Positions 35,993-44,798 of a stretch of 64,000 nt of DNA are shown here, piece after piece (within the stretch, counting starts at the first letter, position 1; every line of letters begins with the position of its first letter). The stretch comes from Alcaligenaceae bacterium. GTDB taxonomy: Bacteria; Pseudomonadota; Gammaproteobacteria; Burkholderiales; Burkholderiaceae_B. The translations under genes were made by a program, and so were the position numbers. The stretch is from the NCBI GenBank assembly GCA_013416405.1, contig JACCET010000004.1, positions 1-64,000 on the forward strand, written 5' to 3'. The notes beneath the pieces are model-generated. The model worked only from the letters and a program-made list of their open reading frames with translations, did no database searches and had not been told where the DNA came from.

Positions 35993-36766
35993 ATGAGCAA
36001 TCCAGGCACTACTAACAGCCTATTTGTTTTGATACTGACTGCCGCAACCTGCACGTCCTCTTATGCACAGGACGCCCATACAGCGCAGCAGGCATCAAAC
36101 TATACGTTCAGCGCAAATGTGTCGTTGGCTAGCCAGTATCGCTATCGCGGCATAATGCAAACCAACAATAAGCCGGCCATTCAAGGCGGCTTCGACCTGG
36201 TGCACTCCAGCGGTTTTTACATAGGCAACTGGAACTCCAGCATCAGTTGGCTGGACGACTCAGACCCGGATGTGTCCGCTGCAGTCGAAATGGATTTTTA
36301 TGCGGGCTACACGGGCGCGCTATGGAAGGACGTCACTTTTGATGTGGGGGTGATTGAATATTACTACCCGGGAAGCTATCCGGGAGGCTACACACGCCCG
36401 TACACGACCGAAGGCTATTTGGGCCTAGGCTATGGCCCCATCAGTTTCAAATACTCGCATGCATTCACCAATCTATTCGGTGTCCCTGACAGTAAGAACA
36501 GCCAGTATTACGACCTGTCAGCCACTTTTGAAACAGGCGTCTGGGGCACGACGCTGGATGCGCATGTGGGCTACCAGAAAGTCAGGAACCTGGAAGACGG
36601 TTCGTACACTGACTGGTCATTGGGCATCACCAAAGACTGGGGAAATGGCTTCAGCGCCACCCTGTCCTACATAGACACCAATGCCGATCGCGACGTCTAC
36701 AGCAACACAAAGGGAAAATATACGGGCCGCGCCACAGCCCTGTTGTCATTAAACAAGTCCTTTTGA
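35993..36766 (+). CDS. TorF-type putative porin
   Basis: A 257-residue outer-membrane protein of the TorF (Gcw_chp) family. The signal peptide ends near SSYAQ. The mature part is a beta-barrel with the family start YTFSANVSLASQYRYRGI and the motif DFYAGYTGAL. The ATG at 35993 gives a normal signal peptide; an ATG at 35915, with AGGAG upstream, would add a basic 26-residue extension and cannot be excluded. It is the only gene behind a perfect sigma-54 promoter, so its expression should depend on RpoN and an activator, for example nitrogen or C4-acid supply. The transported compound is unknown. Confidence 0.85.
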   Translation: MSNPGTTNSLFVLILTAATCTSSYAQDAHTAQQASNYTFSANVSLASQYRYRGIMQTNNKPAIQGGFDLVHSSGFYIGNWNSSISWLDDSDPDVSAAVEMDFYAGYTGALWKDVTFDVGVIEYYYPGSYPGGYTRPYTTEGYLGLGYGPISFKYSHAFTNLFGVPDSKNSQYYDLSATFETGVWGTTLDAHVGYQKVRNLEDGSYTDWSLGITKDWGNGFSATLSYIDTNADRDVYSNTKGKYTGRATALLSLNKSF

Positions 36767-36780
36767 ACGCCTCTCCTGGC

Positions 36781-36830
36781 GTTGGCGCCATGCCCGCATA
36801 GATACAATTCTGTGCGGGCATGGCGCCAAC
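36781..36830. repeat. Perfect 18-bp inverted repeat between convergent genes
   Basis: GTTGGCGCCATGCCCGCA (36781-36798) and its exact reverse complement (36813-36830) form a strong hairpin with a 14-base loop, 14 bases past the porin stop. It lacks a T run on either side, so it is either a Rho-related/stability structure or a bidirectional block. Confidence 0.7.
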
Positions 36831-36913
36831 CCTGAGTCGGTGCAGGCATCAACCACTTGCCTGCCCGGCCAAACACGGATCGACTACGAGCGTCCATCCA
36901 TGCAACAACCAGT

Positions 36914-38902
36914 TTAGAACTTGATGTTCATGCCCAGCCAGTAGCGACGGCCGTCTTCCACGTAACCGTAGTCATCATAGAACACTTGCTTGTCGAGCAG
37001 GTTGTAGACGCCCGCATACAGCGTCAACTGCTTGCTGACGTCGTACGATCCACCAAAGTCGATGAAGGTCGAGGATGGCGCCATGGTGGAGCTGGAAGAG
37101 ATACCTTGCGTGGGATCGCTTTCTTTACCCCTGTAGGTCACCTTCACCCAGCCATTCATCCGTTCCGTCGGTTGCCAGTCCAGACCCATGTTGAACATAT
37201 GCTTGGGCAGCTGGTTCAATGGGTTGCCGGCGTACTCGCCTGTTTTCTGCTTGGAGTAAGTGTAGGTGTAGCTGGAAGTGAGCGACAAGGTGTCGGACAG
37301 CGGTGCCGACAGCGTTGCCTCGATACCTCGGGTTACCGCGTCGTCCACATTGGTGTAGGTGGTCGGTGCGCGGCCTGAAGAATTCGGAGGTCCGCATTCC
37401 GGGCAAGGAACGCGCGTAATCTTGTCGGTAAACTCGTTATTGAACAGCGTCAGCCCCGCAATCAGGCCGTTATCGGCGGTGTAAATCAGCGAGATTTCTT
37501 CGGTCAGCGTTTTTTCCGGTTTCAGGTCCGGATTACCGTAGCGGTCGCCGCCGCGACTTGTCGCGCCCCAGTCCGGAATGGTCTGGCGCATGGACGGCGC
37601 ACGAAAGCCCGTGGAGACACCCCCCTTCAGGGTCCAGTTGTCCGCCATGTGCCATACGCCATACAAGCGTGGACTCCAATGCAGGCCCGCATGCTGGTCG
37701 CGATCCATACGAAGGCCACCAGTCAGGGCGAATGTATCCGTGATCTGCCATTCGTCTTCCGCAAATAATGCGTATTGCCAGCGCTCGACGGTGGAACGAT
37801 CAGAAATGCTGTTGGTGGTCGTATCGTTAAGATCTTCGTTGCTGTAGTAGGCACCCAGCGTCAGCGTGTGATCGTCCAGCACCGGCAGCGTCCAGCTTGA
37901 GCTGAGTGTGGTGTTAATGATCGTCATGTCACGGGAAACGTTTTTGGTTTCTTCCCGTTGCGCGTAGCTGTTGGACGTCCCAAAACCCCAGCGGCCGTTA
38001 TGCGTCAATGAATAGTGCTGGCGGTCGAATGTACGATGGCTGGGATCATCGTCCATCGCCAGGGTGTAGCCTGGCGTGGATCGATAAAGTTGCCGGTCGG
38101 CGCCGCCCTCCAGAATGATGTCGTGATCACGATTGGGGGTCAGCGACAGCTTGGCGGTCACGCCACGATTGGTGTGCCGGTTATAGCCTTGCTCGATCTC
38201 GTCTTCCCCGCGATAGGAATACACGCCATAAACGCTCAGCCCAAGCAGGTCTTCCTTGATGGGCCCCGCCACGTAGAAATTGCCCTGATAGATATTGCCC
38301 GAGCGCGAATGCGACTGCAGCGTGGAGTCTAGCCGCAGCGAACCGCCCCACTCATTGGGCACCTTGCGTGTAATGATGTTGACGACACCACCCATGGCAT
38401 CGGAACCGTACAGTGAGGACATGGGACCGCGCACCACCTCGATACGCTCTATGGCTTCCAGTGGTGGAACCCAGCTCTGGTCCGTGCCTGTGCTGCCGTT
38501 GGTTTGCGTTTCACGCGTACTGACCCGTTTTCCGTCGACCAGAATCAAGGTGTAGCTGGCACCCATGCCGCGTATCGAGATATCCGATGTATTGTTGTCG
38601 GAAGGCGTCATGATGACGCCTGGCACATCGCGCAATGCATCGGTCAGATCCTTGTATGCGCCTCTTTCCAGTTGCTCTCGGGGAATCACGGAGATCGACG
38701 CTGGCGCATCGATAATGTCCTGTTCAAAACCCGAGGCGGTCACCACAACGGATTCCATTCTCGCCACACTACTGTCACCAGCGGTCTGGGCGCTAGCGGG
38801 TGAAAAAGCGGACCCCAGGCCCAGCGCACATAAAACGGCCACCCGAGTGAGGTGGCCTTTTGCTACTGCCCCTTGCTGCGGGGCAAACTGTTTCAACGAC
38901 AT
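36914..38902 (-). CDS. CirA-like TonB-dependent receptor
   Basis: A 662-residue outer-membrane receptor, almost the size of E. coli CirA (663). A signal peptide ends near PASAQ. The TonB box-like ESVVVTASG precedes a plug domain (DAPASISVIPREQL, then VRGPMSSLYGSDAMGGVVNIIT), and the barrel ends GRRYWLGMNIKF. Sequence along the plug and several strands reads very like CirA, a receptor for catechol siderophore breakdown products. The ATG at 38902 is used because AAGGA lies nine bases upstream; the ATG at 38911 overlaps this site. A good Fur box is upstream. Confidence 0.9.
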   Translation of the reverse strand: MSLKQFAPQQGAVAKGHLTRVAVLCALGLGSAFSPASAQTAGDSSVARMESVVVTASGFEQDIIDAPASISVIPREQLERGAYKDLTDALRDVPGVIMTPSDNNTSDISIRGMGASYTLILVDGKRVSTRETQTNGSTGTDQSWVPPLEAIERIEVVRGPMSSLYGSDAMGGVVNIITRKVPNEWGGSLRLDSTLQSHSRSGNIYQGNFYVAGPIKEDLLGLSVYGVYSYRGEDEIEQGYNRHTNRGVTAKLSLTPNRDHDIILEGGADRQLYRSTPGYTLAMDDDPSHRTFDRQHYSLTHNGRWGFGTSNSYAQREETKNVSRDMTIINTTLSSSWTLPVLDDHTLTLGAYYSNEDLNDTTTNSISDRSTVERWQYALFAEDEWQITDTFALTGGLRMDRDQHAGLHWSPRLYGVWHMADNWTLKGGVSTGFRAPSMRQTIPDWGATSRGGDRYGNPDLKPEKTLTEEISLIYTADNGLIAGLTLFNNEFTDKITRVPCPECGPPNSSGRAPTTYTNVDDAVTRGIEATLSAPLSDTLSLTSSYTYTYSKQKTGEYAGNPLNQLPKHMFNMGLDWQPTERMNGWVKVTYRGKESDPTQGISSSSTMAPSSTFIDFGGSYDVSKQLTLYAGVYNLLDKQVFYDDYGYVEDGRRYWLGMNIKF

Positions 38903-38939
38903 CACAACCATTCCTTGCTACAAAACTAATACTGCAAAT

Positions 38940-38958
38940 GAGAATGATTATTAAATCA
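38940..38958 (-). promoter_or_regulatory. Fur box before CirA-like receptor
   Basis: GAGAATGATTATTAAATCA matches the first 12 bases of the 19-bp Fur consensus in ten positions, about 40 bases upstream of the receptor start. Confidence 0.7.
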
Positions 38959-39197
38959 CTAATTATTCTGAACAGGAACTTAAAAATATTGTTTTGAAGA
39001 TAATTCCTGCAAACCGTTGTACTGCGATAACAATCACAACACATTCAACAGCCCGAACCCGGCATCGCTCTCGACATTGCGCCCATTCCAGCATAGGCAT
39101 ATAGTAGAAGCGTGTCGTGTGTTGGGAATGGGGCCATATGCCCCTGTTTCGGTCCAGACACCAACAGAGTGCCGGGCCGCTGAAAAAAGGAAGCGCC

Positions 39198-39680
39198 ATG
39201 AATGTCCACTCCTTTATTTGGGCTACCGACCTGAACGGTGACGGGGCCTACAGTCCATGGGAAATCATGGAAGCGGTCAAATGGGCTTTTCGCCTTCCAG
39301 GCAACCTGCTGCTTGAAGGCCTGGGGCATGTACCTTATGTATCTTCCCTACTGCATATCCAGGCTTCTGAAGCCACCGGCTACGGCAGCCTGAATAGCGG
39401 GTTGGCAGCGTCGCTGTCGTTGTTAATATGGGCAGTTGCCATCTTCACTGTGCTAAGCCTGACGTCTTCATCCGACAACGAAACAGAAAGCGCTCCGGCA
39501 TCCAGGCAAGCGCTCATTGGAACGAACCCGACCACCCAGCGGCAAATTGCAGGCCCTCAAAAAACGCCGGGCCAGCCAGCCAGTCGGCCCATGCATTTGC
39601 CGGTCAGTCGTGCAAATTATGCGATGCCCGGCAAAACTCCTGTCAGGCCTAAGCGCCATCGTCGGTTGGTCATTACCTGA
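39198..39680 (+). CDS. Membrane protein with N-terminal EF-hand-like loop
   Basis: A 160-residue protein of unknown function. Residues 11-22 (DLNGDGAYSPWE) follow the 12-residue EF-hand calcium loop: D1, N3, D5, Y7, S9, E12. Next come an amphipathic or membrane region (about residues 25-50), one clear helix (about residues 75-95) and a Pro/Ser/Thr-rich basic tail. The ATG at 39198 has AAAAGGAAG upstream; the longer frame from 39117 looks non-coding. Neighbours give no functional hint. Confidence 0.7.
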   Translation: MNVHSFIWATDLNGDGAYSPWEIMEAVKWAFRLPGNLLLEGLGHVPYVSSLLHIQASEATGYGSLNSGLAASLSLLIWAVAIFTVLSLTSSSDNETESAPASRQALIGTNPTTQRQIAGPQKTPGQPASRPMHLPVSRANYAMPGKTPVRPKRHRRLVIT

Positions 39681-39711
39681 TTGGCCGACGACATGCTGAC
39701 ACGCTACTGCA

Positions 39712-40959
39712 TCAACGCGAGGGTCGCTTCATATTGCAGGTAGTGGGTAATTGCGCTTCAGAGGCCGGAATGACCTCTTCCGTACGCCAGCCGAAACCCG
39801 TTCCTTCCTGGTCAAGCTGCACTGTGTTGCCGTCTGTTTTTGACCATGTTGCAACATACAAAGGCTGCTGCAGTTGATGATCGCTGGCGCGCATCTTCGC
39901 TTTTCCTCCGGACAGGCTGTCGACTTCCATACCTTCCATGGCAAATGCCACATCAACGGGATCGGTGGAGCCCGCTTTCTCGATGGCCTTCGAAAGTAGT
40001 TCCACTGCGGGATACGCCTGCATCCAGGTCAAGTCGTCGTTGTACTTCTTCTTGAATCCTTCGACAAGGTCGCGTCCCTTGTAACCTTCATTATTTACGT
40101 TGCCCACGCCTACATACTTCACGCGGTCAAGCCCGCTTTCCCCCATCGCGGTTGGCGACCCCTTCAGCACGGCATAATAAGTATAGAAGTTGGCCTCCAG
40201 CCCTGATGCGCGTGCAGCGCGAATCAATAGAGCCAGATCAGAGCCCCAGTTGCCGGTGATGATGGTGTCGGCACCCGAAGCAATGATCTTCGCCACGTAA
40301 GGAGAGAAATCCTTGACCTCTCCGATGGGGTGCAGATCGTCGCCTACGATCTGCACGTCGGGGCGCTTCTCCGCCAGCATTTTTTTGGCTGCCTCGCTGA
40401 CGGAGCGTCCGAATGCATAGTTCTGCCCGATGACATAGACCTTCTTGACGTCCTTGTTTTTCGCCAAGTGGTTGACCAGCGCCTTCATTTTCATGTCGAC
40501 GTTGGAGTCGACGCTGAATTGCCAGAAGCTGCACTTGCCGTTAGTCAGTTCGGGGTCGATGGCCCCATGGTTGATGTACAGAACCTCCTTTCCCGGATTG
40601 CGCGCATTATGCTTGTTGATGGCATCGACCAGAGCAAATGCCGCACCCGAACCGTTACCCTGGGCCACATAACGGTAGCCTTGGTCAATGGCGCGCTTTA
40701 GCTGGCTCAGGCTGTCTTGAACACCTGCCTTGTTGTCAAAGCCAACGATTTCAAGGGTATGTTCGCCCGCCCATTTTCCTTTGTTGGCAAGTTCACTGAA
40801 ATATTGCCAGGTGCGTAGCTGGTTCTCGCCCAGCGCCGCAAATGATCCCGACAAGGGATCAATAAGCGCAATCTTGACGGTATCGGCGTGTGCAATGCCT
40901 GCAGCCAGACTCATCGTTAAAGCCAATGCGCCCAGTTTGAATTTTCTTGCGTATTTCAT
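39712..40959 (-). CDS. Periplasmic binding protein of a branched-chain-type ABC transporter
   Basis: A 415-residue type I periplasmic binding protein (LivK/Peripla_BP_6 class). The signal peptide ends at AGIAHA, and the mature N-terminus is DTVKIALIDPLSGSFAALGENQLR. It is the last gene of an operon with livF, livG, livM and livH upstream, 30 bases after livF with AGGAGA before its ATG. The adjacent BKACE and PanE-like enzymes suggest that the ligand is an amino- or hydroxy-acid-like compound rather than leucine; this is inferred. Confidence 0.9.
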   Translation of the reverse strand: MKYARKFKLGALALTMSLAAGIAHADTVKIALIDPLSGSFAALGENQLRTWQYFSELANKGKWAGEHTLEIVGFDNKAGVQDSLSQLKRAIDQGYRYVAQGNGSGAAFALVDAINKHNARNPGKEVLYINHGAIDPELTNGKCSFWQFSVDSNVDMKMKALVNHLAKNKDVKKVYVIGQNYAFGRSVSEAAKKMLAEKRPDVQIVGDDLHPIGEVKDFSPYVAKIIASGADTIITGNWGSDLALLIRAARASGLEANFYTYYAVLKGSPTAMGESGLDRVKYVGVGNVNNEGYKGRDLVEGFKKKYNDDLTWMQAYPAVELLSKAIEKAGSTDPVDVAFAMEGMEVDSLSGGKAKMRASDHQLQQPLYVATWSKTDGNTVQLDQEGTGFGWRTEEVIPASEAQLPTTCNMKRPSR

Positions 40960-40988
40960 TATGTCTCCTGTATTGATTAAAAACCACC

Positions 40989-41687
40989 CTAAACTTCCAG
41001 CCAATCCTTGCGCACCTGATGTGCGTCACGCAGATCTCCTGGTGCTCCTTCAAACACAATGGTTCCGTGCCCCATGACGTAAAGCCGCTGAGAAATATCG
41101 AGCGCAATAGCCAGCTTTTGCTCGACCAGCAGAACAGCAACACCGCGTTCGCGCAGGATGTCGAGGTACTTCGCCACCTGCTCCACGATTTGCGGCGCCA
41201 ACCCTTCAGTAGGCTCATCGATCATGATGAGCCTGGGGTCGCCGATCAGTGATCGACATAAGGTCAGCATTTGTTGCTCGCCGCCCGACATCACCCCGGC
41301 AGCGGTATGCCGGCGCTCCTTCAGACGCGGAAACATTTCATACATGTCATCAATGGACCATTGGGAACGTTTTCCACGCTGCTGCCCCAGCAGCAGGTTC
41401 TGCTCCACCGTCAGCGACGGAAATACGTCCCGGCTTTCCGGCACATAACCCAGGCCTTGATGCACAATTTCATGGGTTTTCATCCCATTCAATTCTTTAC
41501 CATCGAACACGACTGACCCCGTCGAACGAACCAGGCCCATGATCGCTTTCACCGTAGTCGATCTGCCCACGCCGTTACGCCCAAGCAGGCTTACGATTTC
41601 ACCGGCATCAATGCGCAAGTCAACGCCTTGCAGTACATGACTTTTTCCGTAGTAGGCATGAAGCCCCGAGATTTCAAGCAATGCCAT
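40989..41687 (-). CDS. livF: LivF-type ABC ATPase with Arg in Walker A
   Basis: A 232-residue ATPase of the branched-chain amino acid (HAAT) transporter family. The ABC signature is VMSGGEQQML and Walker B LIMIDEP. Walker A reads GRNGVGRST, with Arg where the nucleotide-binding Lys normally stands; the codon is AGA on the minus strand. Similar GRST variants occur, as far as I recall, in other betaproteobacterial LivF proteins, so this may be a lineage feature. The ATG at 41687 overlaps the livG stop by 14 bases. Confidence 0.92.
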   Translation of the reverse strand: MALLEISGLHAYYGKSHVLQGVDLRIDAGEIVSLLGRNGVGRSTTVKAIMGLVRSTGSVVFDGKELNGMKTHEIVHQGLGYVPESRDVFPSLTVEQNLLLGQQRGKRSQWSIDDMYEMFPRLKERRHTAAGVMSGGEQQMLTLCRSLIGDPRLIMIDEPTEGLAPQIVEQVAKYLDILRERGVAVLLVEQKLAIALDISQRLYVMGHGTIVFEGAPGDLRDAHQVRKDWLEV

Positions 41688-42456
41688 CGGCCACCTCTTC
41701 TCTCTGATCTTTTTTGACGCCCAAATAGGCTTCCTGAACCTTGGCATTGGCCCGAATGTTCTCTGGTGTGTCGCACGCGATGACTTGACCATAGACGACG
41801 ACGGCCACTCGATCAGCCAGACCGAACACCACCCCCATGTCATGCTCGACAATGAGTAGCGTCTTGTCTGTACTGATGGTTTTGATCAACTCGATCGCGG
41901 CGTCGCTTTCGCCACGGCTCATGCCAGCAGTGGGTTCGTCGAGCAAAATAGTATGCCCGCCGCCTGCCACGGCCATGCCGATTTCAAGCGCGCGTTGCTC
42001 GGCGTAGGTAAGCAAGTTCACGGAAACATTGCGACGCGCGGCCAGCCCGATCAGTTCAAGCACTTCCTGTGCTCGATCGTGCAGAGGCTTGAGCTGGCTG
42101 ATACGCCTCCAGAAGGTATATCGATAGCCTTGAGCCCACATCGCCGCCGAGAGGATGTTTTCGTAAACGGTCTGACGACTGAACAGGTTCGTGATCTGAA
42201 AGCTGCGACTCAACCCGCGCTGGTATATTTGCTGCGCGTTGCACTCATTGATTCGATCTCCATCGAACCATATTTCGCCGGAACTGACGGATAACCGACC
42301 CGAAATAAGATGGAACAAAGTTGACTTTCCCGCACCATTCGGCCCAATGACCGCCAGCCTTTCGCCTTTTCTGACCTTGAGATCCAGCCCTCTGATGATT
42401 TCAGTTTTGCCGAACTGTTTATGCACATTCTTCAGCTCAAGAACATTCTGTGTCAT
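41674..42456 (-). CDS. livG: LivG-type ABC ATPase
   Basis: A 260-residue ATPase with an intact Walker A GPNGAGKST (residues 38-46), the LivG-specific insertion RSFQITNLFSRQTVYENI, signature LLTYAEQRALEIG (a degenerate LSGGQ as usual in LivG) and Walker B ILLDEPTAG. It pairs with livF, and its start touches the livM stop. Confidence 0.94.
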   Translation of the reverse strand: MTQNVLELKNVHKQFGKTEIIRGLDLKVRKGERLAVIGPNGAGKSTLFHLISGRLSVSSGEIWFDGDRINECNAQQIYQRGLSRSFQITNLFSRQTVYENILSAAMWAQGYRYTFWRRISQLKPLHDRAQEVLELIGLAARRNVSVNLLTYAEQRALEIGMAVAGGGHTILLDEPTAGMSRGESDAAIELIKTISTDKTLLIVEHDMGVVFGLADRVAVVVYGQVIACDTPENIRANAKVQEAYLGVKKDQREEVADGIA

Positions 42457-43736
42457 TACGCTTCTCCTTCAAGCTGCGCGGTATCTTGTGCAAGCTGCCT
42501 GAACAGCGCGCCCCCCGAGGGCTTGAGGGTCAACAGACCGGCAAGGAGAATGGCAATCGCCATTGCCCATACGATGAAACCTTGATGATCCAGACTGAAA
42601 CCCCAAAGCGGTAAGGGATCCGAGGTGCCGGTGGCCCGGTGATACAGCAATTCGATCAAAACGATAGAACCCACCAGCAACGACGTGATGCTAAGAAGAA
42701 GGCAGCAGAACAATGCGTATCGCTTGTGAACGACTGTTTTCCTGACCATATCCGCACCGGGCTTCAACAAACTGATGACCCCCCCGGGCGCATAGACCAC
42801 CACGAGTATGAAAACGATGCCCAGGTACATCTGCCAGCCGGCTGTGTAGTCGGGCAGGAGTTTGGTTAGCAGCACCCCGATGACAGCACCAAGTATTGGG
42901 CCGAAGAAGCTCGTCGTGCCCCCGATGAAGGTGAACAGCAATACAGCTCCAGACTCGTGCAAGCTCAATACCTCATCCGTTGCTATCTCGAAATTGATGG
43001 CCATCAAAGATCCGCCAATCCCCGCGAACAGCCCCGCGGTCATAAGCGCCATGTAGCGAAGCATGTGAGGATTGAATCCTATGAATGGAATACGCTCCTC
43101 GTTGTCGCGGACACCGTTCAACAGACGGCCCAAGGGCGTTCTGGTCAGATAGAAGGTTGCCGTCACGCAGATGAGCAACCAGAACGCCACAAGATAGTAG
43201 ACCTGTATCTGAGGGCCGAAGCTCCAGCCGAAAATAGGCTCGCCGTACACGCGGTTGGTGGAAACGCCACCCTCTCCACCGAAGAAGCCGGGAAACATCA
43301 GCGAACTCGCATAAGCCATCTGCCCGATCCCCAAGGTGATCATCGCAAAGGCAACCCCCGAGATTCGTGTAATGACATAGCCTATCAATGCCGCGAAGGC
43401 CAGGCCTGTCAGGGCGCCGACAATAGGTATCAATGGCAGGGGCATCCAGAAACCGCCTCCTCCCGCCAGGTTCATTGCATGAACTGACATAAAGGCACCC
43501 AGTCCGGAAAACGCGGCGTGCCCAAAGGACAGCATGCCGCTTTGACCCAACAGTATGTTGTAAGACAAAGCCAGTACGATGCCGGTACCCATCTGTATAA
43601 GGTGGGAATGGGCCAGCGATGATGTGAACACATGGGGCGCCAACAGCAGCACCGCTGCAAAGCCCAGCCACATCAGCAGTATCCGGTTAGTGTTCAATCC
43701 GGCGGCCTTGGTGTCAATCAATGAGTGCGTGGTCAT
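42456..43736 (-). CDS. livM: LivM-type permease
   Basis: A 426-residue inner-membrane permease. The conserved LivM core (LAHSHLIQMGTGIVLALSYNILLGQSGMLSFGHAAF, split across helices 2-3, and GGTTSFFGPILGA) occupies residues 25-310. A C-terminal extension of about 100 residues with two further helices is unusual in length for LivM. It lies two bases after livH and overlaps livG by one base. Confidence 0.93.
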   Translation of the reverse strand: MTTHSLIDTKAAGLNTNRILLMWLGFAAVLLLAPHVFTSSLAHSHLIQMGTGIVLALSYNILLGQSGMLSFGHAAFSGLGAFMSVHAMNLAGGGGFWMPLPLIPIVGALTGLAFAALIGYVITRISGVAFAMITLGIGQMAYASSLMFPGFFGGEGGVSTNRVYGEPIFGWSFGPQIQVYYLVAFWLLICVTATFYLTRTPLGRLLNGVRDNEERIPFIGFNPHMLRYMALMTAGLFAGIGGSLMAINFEIATDEVLSLHESGAVLLFTFIGGTTSFFGPILGAVIGVLLTKLLPDYTAGWQMYLGIVFILVVVYAPGGVISLLKPGADMVRKTVVHKRYALFCCLLLSITSLLVGSIVLIELLYHRATGTSDPLPLWGFSLDHQGFIVWAMAIAILLAGLLTLKPSGGALFRQLAQDTAQLEGEA

Positions 43737-43738
43737 GC

Positions 43739-44686
43739 TCAGTTCTCCCGTTTACCCAGCAGCCCGCGCGGGCGGAATATCAAGATCAGCACCAGAAGCG
43801 CATATGGCAGCATGGGCGCCACATCCGATAAGCTGACCGCCAATACGGAATGCCCGAATGCATCAGGGCCGATGTTCAGGCCGGCGGCTGACAGCACATC
43901 CAGTGGCGATATGTCGATAGCAACGGAAAAAGTCTGAATAACACCGATGAGCAGCGATGCCAGAAGTGCACCCATGAGCGAACCCATCCCGCCGGCGACG
44001 ACCACCACAAATATGATGGTGCCCAATGTTTCGGCCATGCTCGGTTCTGTGACCAGGGAATTACCGCCAATCACGCCCGCCAGCCCGGCCAGTGCGCAAC
44101 CACCACCAAAGACAAGCATGAATACCCGGGGTACGTTATGCCCCAGCGACTCGACCATATCCGGATGGGTGAGTGAGGCTTGTATGATCAAGCCGATTCT
44201 GCTGCGGGTGAGAACGAGATATAAAGCCAGTAGCGTCAGCACAGCAATCAGCATCATGAACGCCTGATACTTGGGAAAAGTGGTGGTGTAGATGGTGAAC
44301 AGAGAGCCTTGCAGGACTTCAGGGATTCCGTAGGGCACGGCGGAGCGTCCCCATATCAGTTGCACCGCTTCGAGTATGAGATACGAGAGACCGAAGGTGT
44401 ATAAAAGCTCGGCCACATGGCCGTGCTTATGTACAGCACGCAAGCCATAACGCTCTATAACAATACCCACAGCCCCTACCAGCAATGGTGCGAGGATGAA
44501 GGCAGCCCAGTACCCGGCCATGCCGCTGATGGTATAGGCAAAGTAGGCCCCAATCATATAAAAGCTGGCGTGGGCGAAATTCAGTACACCCATCATGCTG
44601 AATATAAGCGTCAGCCCCGAAGAGAGCATGAACAAAAGCAGCCCATAGCTCAAGCTATTCAAAAGAGAGATTAGAAAGAACTCCAT
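43739..44686 (-). CDS. livH: LivH-type permease
   Basis: A 315-residue inner-membrane permease with about eight helices and the LivH motifs LLFMLSSGLTLIFSMMGVLNFAHAS and VVVVAGGMGSLMGALLA. It forms the channel with LivM. It starts 112 bases after the BKACE stop, so a secondary promoter is possible. Confidence 0.93.
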   Translation of the reverse strand: MEFFLISLLNSLSYGLLLFMLSSGLTLIFSMMGVLNFAHASFYMIGAYFAYTISGMAGYWAAFILAPLLVGAVGIVIERYGLRAVHKHGHVAELLYTFGLSYLILEAVQLIWGRSAVPYGIPEVLQGSLFTIYTTTFPKYQAFMMLIAVLTLLALYLVLTRSRIGLIIQASLTHPDMVESLGHNVPRVFMLVFGGGCALAGLAGVIGGNSLVTEPSMAETLGTIIFVVVVAGGMGSLMGALLASLLIGVIQTFSVAIDISPLDVLSAAGLNIGPDAFGHSVLAVSLSDVAPMLPYALLVLILIFRPRGLLGKREN

Positions 44687-44798
44687 TCATGTCCCCAACA
44701 CATCATTGTTTATATTGTTTTTACTGTCGTTGATTCGTGATCATCAGCTCGGCATGATCGGCAGGGCGGCAACGCTTGCGCCCCCTCCTTTTGAACAC

